This document shows, piece after piece, positions 37,986-40,225 of a DNA stretch of 40,225 nt. The stretch lies in assembly GCA_900321005.1 (NCBI GenBank), contig ONUF01000021.1, positions 1-40,225 on the forward strand. The letters are read 5' to 3'. Under the pieces are notes generated by a model that searched no databases, was not told the origin of the DNA, and worked only from the letters and a program-made list of their open reading frames with translations. The stretch's first letter is position 1. Every line of letters starts with the position of its first letter. A program made the translations under genes and the position numbers. Origin of the DNA: an uncultured Bacteroidales bacterium (GTDB lineage: Bacteria; Bacteroidota; Bacteroidia; Bacteroidales; Paludibacteraceae).

Positions 37986-39446
37986 ATGAGTGAGATGAAA
38001 TCCTTGGCGAAGGACACCGCCATCTACGGACTGAGTTCGATCATAGGCAAGTTTCTGAACTACCTGTTGGTTCCGCTGTACACCTACGTGCTGGCGCGAA
38101 CGAGTGACTACGGTATCGTCACGAACTTATACGCCTGGACGGCACTTTTACTGGTACTCCTCACCTACGGTATGGAGACTGGTTTCTTCCGTTTTGCCAA
38201 CCGGGAAGACTACGATGCCCGGACCGTCTATAAGACAGCCTATATTATGTTGCTCATCAGCAGTGCGCTGTTTACGATGCTCATCGTCATCTTCCATCAG
38301 CCTTTAGCGAATGTCCTGGGTTATCCCGACCATTCGGAGTTTGTGGAGATGATGTTTGCCACTGTTGCCGTCGATGCCTTTGCGTCTATCCCGTTTGCGT
38401 ACCTGCGAAACCAAAAACGACCGATTCTCTTTGCGGCACTCAAGTTGCTTTTTGTGCTCCTGAACATCGGCTTTAACATCCTCTTTTTGGTTGTCCTCGG
38501 CAAGAACGATGTGTTCTATGTGTTCCTGAGCAACCTGTTGGCCACCACGATTCAGACGCTATGTTTATTGCCTTTCACTATGCCGAAAGGCGGGCATTTT
38601 GACGGTGTGGCGCTCAAAGAGATGTTGCGGTATTCCTTGCCGCTCTTGGTGCTCGGCGTAGCCGGCATCATGAATCAGACCTTGGACCGAATCCTCTTCC
38701 CATACCTCTATCCGTACGACGATGCCGAGGCACAGTTGGGTATCTACGGTGCGTGCTTCAAAGTCGCGATGGTGATGATGATGTTCACCCAGGCATTCCG
38801 GTATGCGTATGAACCTTTCGTGTTCTCCAAGCATAAAGACCGGAACTCCGTAGAGGCCTACGCGGATGCGATGAAGTACTACATCATCTTCTCGTACCTC
38901 ATTCTGCTGGGCGTGATTTTCTATCTGGATATCTTCCGATACATCATCTCCAGCGCCTATTGGGAGGGACTGAAGATTGTACCGGTAGTGCTGTGGACTT
39001 ACGTCTTCCAAGGTATTTATTTCAACCTCAGCTTCTGGTACAAACTGACGGATGAGACCAAGTGGGGCGCGTATTTCTCGCTCATCGGTTTGATTATTAC
39101 CCTCGTACTACAGATCGTCGGTGTACCGCGTATAGGCTATTGGGCAAGTTGCGGCAGTAGCCTTGTTTGTTACTTCGTAATCATGCTGCTCTCCTATGTC
39201 ATCGGTCAGAAGAAAGCACCAATCCCGTACGACCTCAAGTGTATCGGCCAATACACGGCGCTGACGCTCGGGCTGCTTGCGGTTTACTATGCGCTACGCC
39301 TCTATTATATCCACAACATATGGATCCTTATGGCTATCGGCACTGTACTGATCGGCCTTTATCTGTTTGTATTAACCCGTAAAGATTTTCCTATACAAGA
39401 TGTTCTCAGGAATCGTAGAAACCATGGCTCAGGTCGTAAAGATTGA
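37986..39446 (+). CDS. Polysaccharide flippase-type membrane protein
   Basis: 486 residues with about fourteen hydrophobic segments. N-terminal KDTAIYGLSSIIGKFLNYLLVPLYTYVL is typical of the Wzx/MurJ-like multidrug/oligosaccharidyl-lipid/polysaccharide exporter superfamily. The usual role is moving lipid-linked sugars across the inner membrane; substrate unknown. No sugar-transferase cluster surrounds it, so it may serve a general pathway. The last 47 bases overlap the riboflavin synthase gene, whose ATG lies inside this frame. Confidence 0.88.
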   Translation: MSEMKSLAKDTAIYGLSSIIGKFLNYLLVPLYTYVLARTSDYGIVTNLYAWTALLLVLLTYGMETGFFRFANREDYDARTVYKTAYIMLLISSALFTMLIVIFHQPLANVLGYPDHSEFVEMMFATVAVDAFASIPFAYLRNQKRPILFAALKLLFVLLNIGFNILFLVVLGKNDVFYVFLSNLLATTIQTLCLLPFTMPKGGHFDGVALKEMLRYSLPLLVLGVAGIMNQTLDRILFPYLYPYDDAEAQLGIYGACFKVAMVMMMFTQAFRYAYEPFVFSKHKDRNSVEAYADAMKYYIIFSYLILLGVIFYLDIFRYIISSAYWEGLKIVPVVLWTYVFQGIYFNLSFWYKLTDETKWGAYFSLIGLIITLVLQIVGVPRIGYWASCGSSLVCYFVIMLLSYVIGQKKAPIPYDLKCIGQYTALTLGLLAVYYALRLYYIHNIWILMAIGTVLIGLYLFVLTRKDFPIQDVLRNRRNHGSGRKD

Positions 39447-40023
39447 GACCGAGCAAACCAATAAACATTTCACGCTGCGCAACCCCTTCGGGGAACCGCT
39501 GTCAATTGATCAGTCGATCGCCCATAACGGCGTGTGCCTGACGGTCGTGAAGATCGAAGGCGACCTTTACACTGTGACGGCGATGCAGGAGACACTGCGT
39601 CTGACGAACCTCGACCTGTTGCAAGTCGGAGACTTCGTGAATGTAGAGCGCTCGATGCTGATGGGCAACCGTCTGGACGGACATATCGTACAAGGTCATG
39701 TCGATCAGGTGGCGCGTTGTATTGAGGCTAAAGAGACCGACGGAAGTTGGTACTACCGTTTCGAGTACGACAGTACCCGCGAAATGATCGAACGCGGATA
39801 TTTCTGCGTGGACAAAGGTTCGGTAAGCATCAACGGTGTGAGCCTGACGGTGTGCGAACCCGACGTGAAAGGGGACAAAGGTTACGTGTCCGTGTGCATC
39901 ATTCCTTATACGCACGAGAACACCAATTTCAAATATATTGAGGTAGGTACCGTGGTGAACCTCGAGTTCGACATCCTCGGCAAGTACCTCTCGCGTTATG
40001 CAGCAATATTAAATCAAAAATAA
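39400..40023 (+). CDS. ribE: Riboflavin synthase, alpha subunit
   Basis: 207 residues. Two tandem lumazine-binding barrels: MFSGIVETMAQV, NGVCLTVVKIEGD and VNVERSMLMGNRLDGHIVQGHVD in the first, then GYFCVDKGSVSINGVSLTVCE in the second. Converts two 6,7-dimethyl-8-ribityllumazine into riboflavin. The second repeat ends AAILNQK, a normal length. Starts inside the flippase gene and is followed after one base by an FKBP-type gene. Confidence 0.95.
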   Translation: MFSGIVETMAQVVKIETEQTNKHFTLRNPFGEPLSIDQSIAHNGVCLTVVKIEGDLYTVTAMQETLRLTNLDLLQVGDFVNVERSMLMGNRLDGHIVQGHVDQVARCIEAKETDGSWYYRFEYDSTREMIERGYFCVDKGSVSINGVSLTVCEPDVKGDKGYVSVCIIPYTHENTNFKYIEVGTVVNLEFDILGKYLSRYAAILNQK

Positions 40024-40024
40024 T

Positions 40025-40225
40025 ATGGATCAAAACAGTTTATCTTATCAATTAGGTCTCTCCGTGGCGCAGTACTTGATGCAATACGGAGAGAAAGAAC
40101 TCAATTACGATGAGTTCAAAGCGGGCATCGAGTATGTGATGAAGGTGTCCGGTGAGGCAAAGGCCGCAGGGGAGCAATTCCTCGCAGAAAATGCTTTTTT
40201 TAATGATGCGGCGACCACCGAGAGC
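40025..40225 (+). CDS. FKBP-type peptidyl-prolyl isomerase, N-terminal part
   Basis: 67 residues before the window ends: MDQNSLSYQLGLSVAQYLM, YDEFKAGIEYVMK and GEQFLAENAFF then TTES. This is the helical N-terminal dimerisation domain of FKBP/Mip-type isomerases, with the catalytic domain expected beyond the edge. No signal peptide, so cytoplasmic. Starts one base after the ribE stop. The FLAENA box is normally followed by charged residues; here it runs into FFND at a stretch of seven T, worth noting but not evidence of damage. Confidence 0.75.
   Translation, partial: MDQNSLSYQLGLSVAQYLMQYGEKELNYDEFKAGIEYVMKVSGEAKAAGEQFLAENAFFNDAATTES

Overview
The window looks like a Bacteroidales (Bacteroidota) chromosome. 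The promoters have the Bacteroidetes layout (a TTG element, then TAnnTTTG about 20 bases downstream). Typical lineage genes are present: dUTPase/TPR/DUF4292/EnvC in a row, DUF3078 next to a SecA with a C-terminal zinc motif, BspA-type leucine-rich-repeat surface proteins with sorting-tail-like C-termini, and an AAA_14/DUF4143 ATPase. Species cannot be fixed from sequence alone.

Layout. 1-2500 (all minus strand) is accessory DNA resembling a mobile-element fragment: a frame-damaged small helix-turn-helix gene, a RepA-like AAA ATPase and three or four small unknown proteins, interleaved with palindromic repeats. 2583-8360 is a giant BspA-like surface protein (minus). 8615-9799 is an ATP-binding DUF4143 protein flanked by two copies of one leader sequence. 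9800-10425 has no intact gene but holds a 138-bp inverted repeat and a minus-strand promoter. 10426-13808 is nadK, lgt, fmt and an HD hydrolase (plus). 13805-18317 is secA followed by a DUF3078 protein (minus). 18460-19359 is an esterase lipoprotein (minus). 19525-28484 is a tightly packed plus-strand run: diacylglycerol kinase-like protein, dut, TPR protein, DUF4292 lipoprotein, EnvC-like protein, FKBP lipoprotein, cysteine-motif lipoprotein, short RimM, TrmH-type methyltransferase, U32 peptidase-family protein, a detached zinc-motif ORF and a Na+ symporter. 28585-31004 is accessory again: a DUF4160 remnant, DUF2442, a second LRR surface protein and a small unknown. 31565-40225 is dapB, lepB, a WbqC-like gene, ilvE, a peptide symporter, a helical/Pro-Glu protein, rsmI, a flippase, riboflavin synthase and the start of an FKBP gene.

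The most unusual content is repeat biology. First, at least 13 loci carry short tandem repeats of exact period 7 (a fixed core TCAG or ATTG plus three variable bases) or period 8 (GTTAAA plus two variable bases). Six lie in frame inside genes (fmt, trmH-like, U32, dapB twice, wbqC-like). Six sit at gene ends, mostly supplying both the stop codon of one gene and the start region of the next. One lies in the secA leader. Second, a family of mini-hairpins has 5-bp stems that change by compensatory substitution around near-constant 7-base loops (ATAGCAT, ATGGCAT, ATACAAT, GTGCAAT). It forms an array upstream of dapB and is inserted in frame in the RepA-like ATPase and in the tail of a small gene. 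Third, several intergenic regions fuse an intrinsic terminator to the next promoter: the right arm of the hairpin is also an extended -33 element close to TTGCATATGTC.

No tRNA, rRNA, CRISPR array or complete insertion sequence was seen. All homology statements are from reading the proteins by eye; no database search was run.
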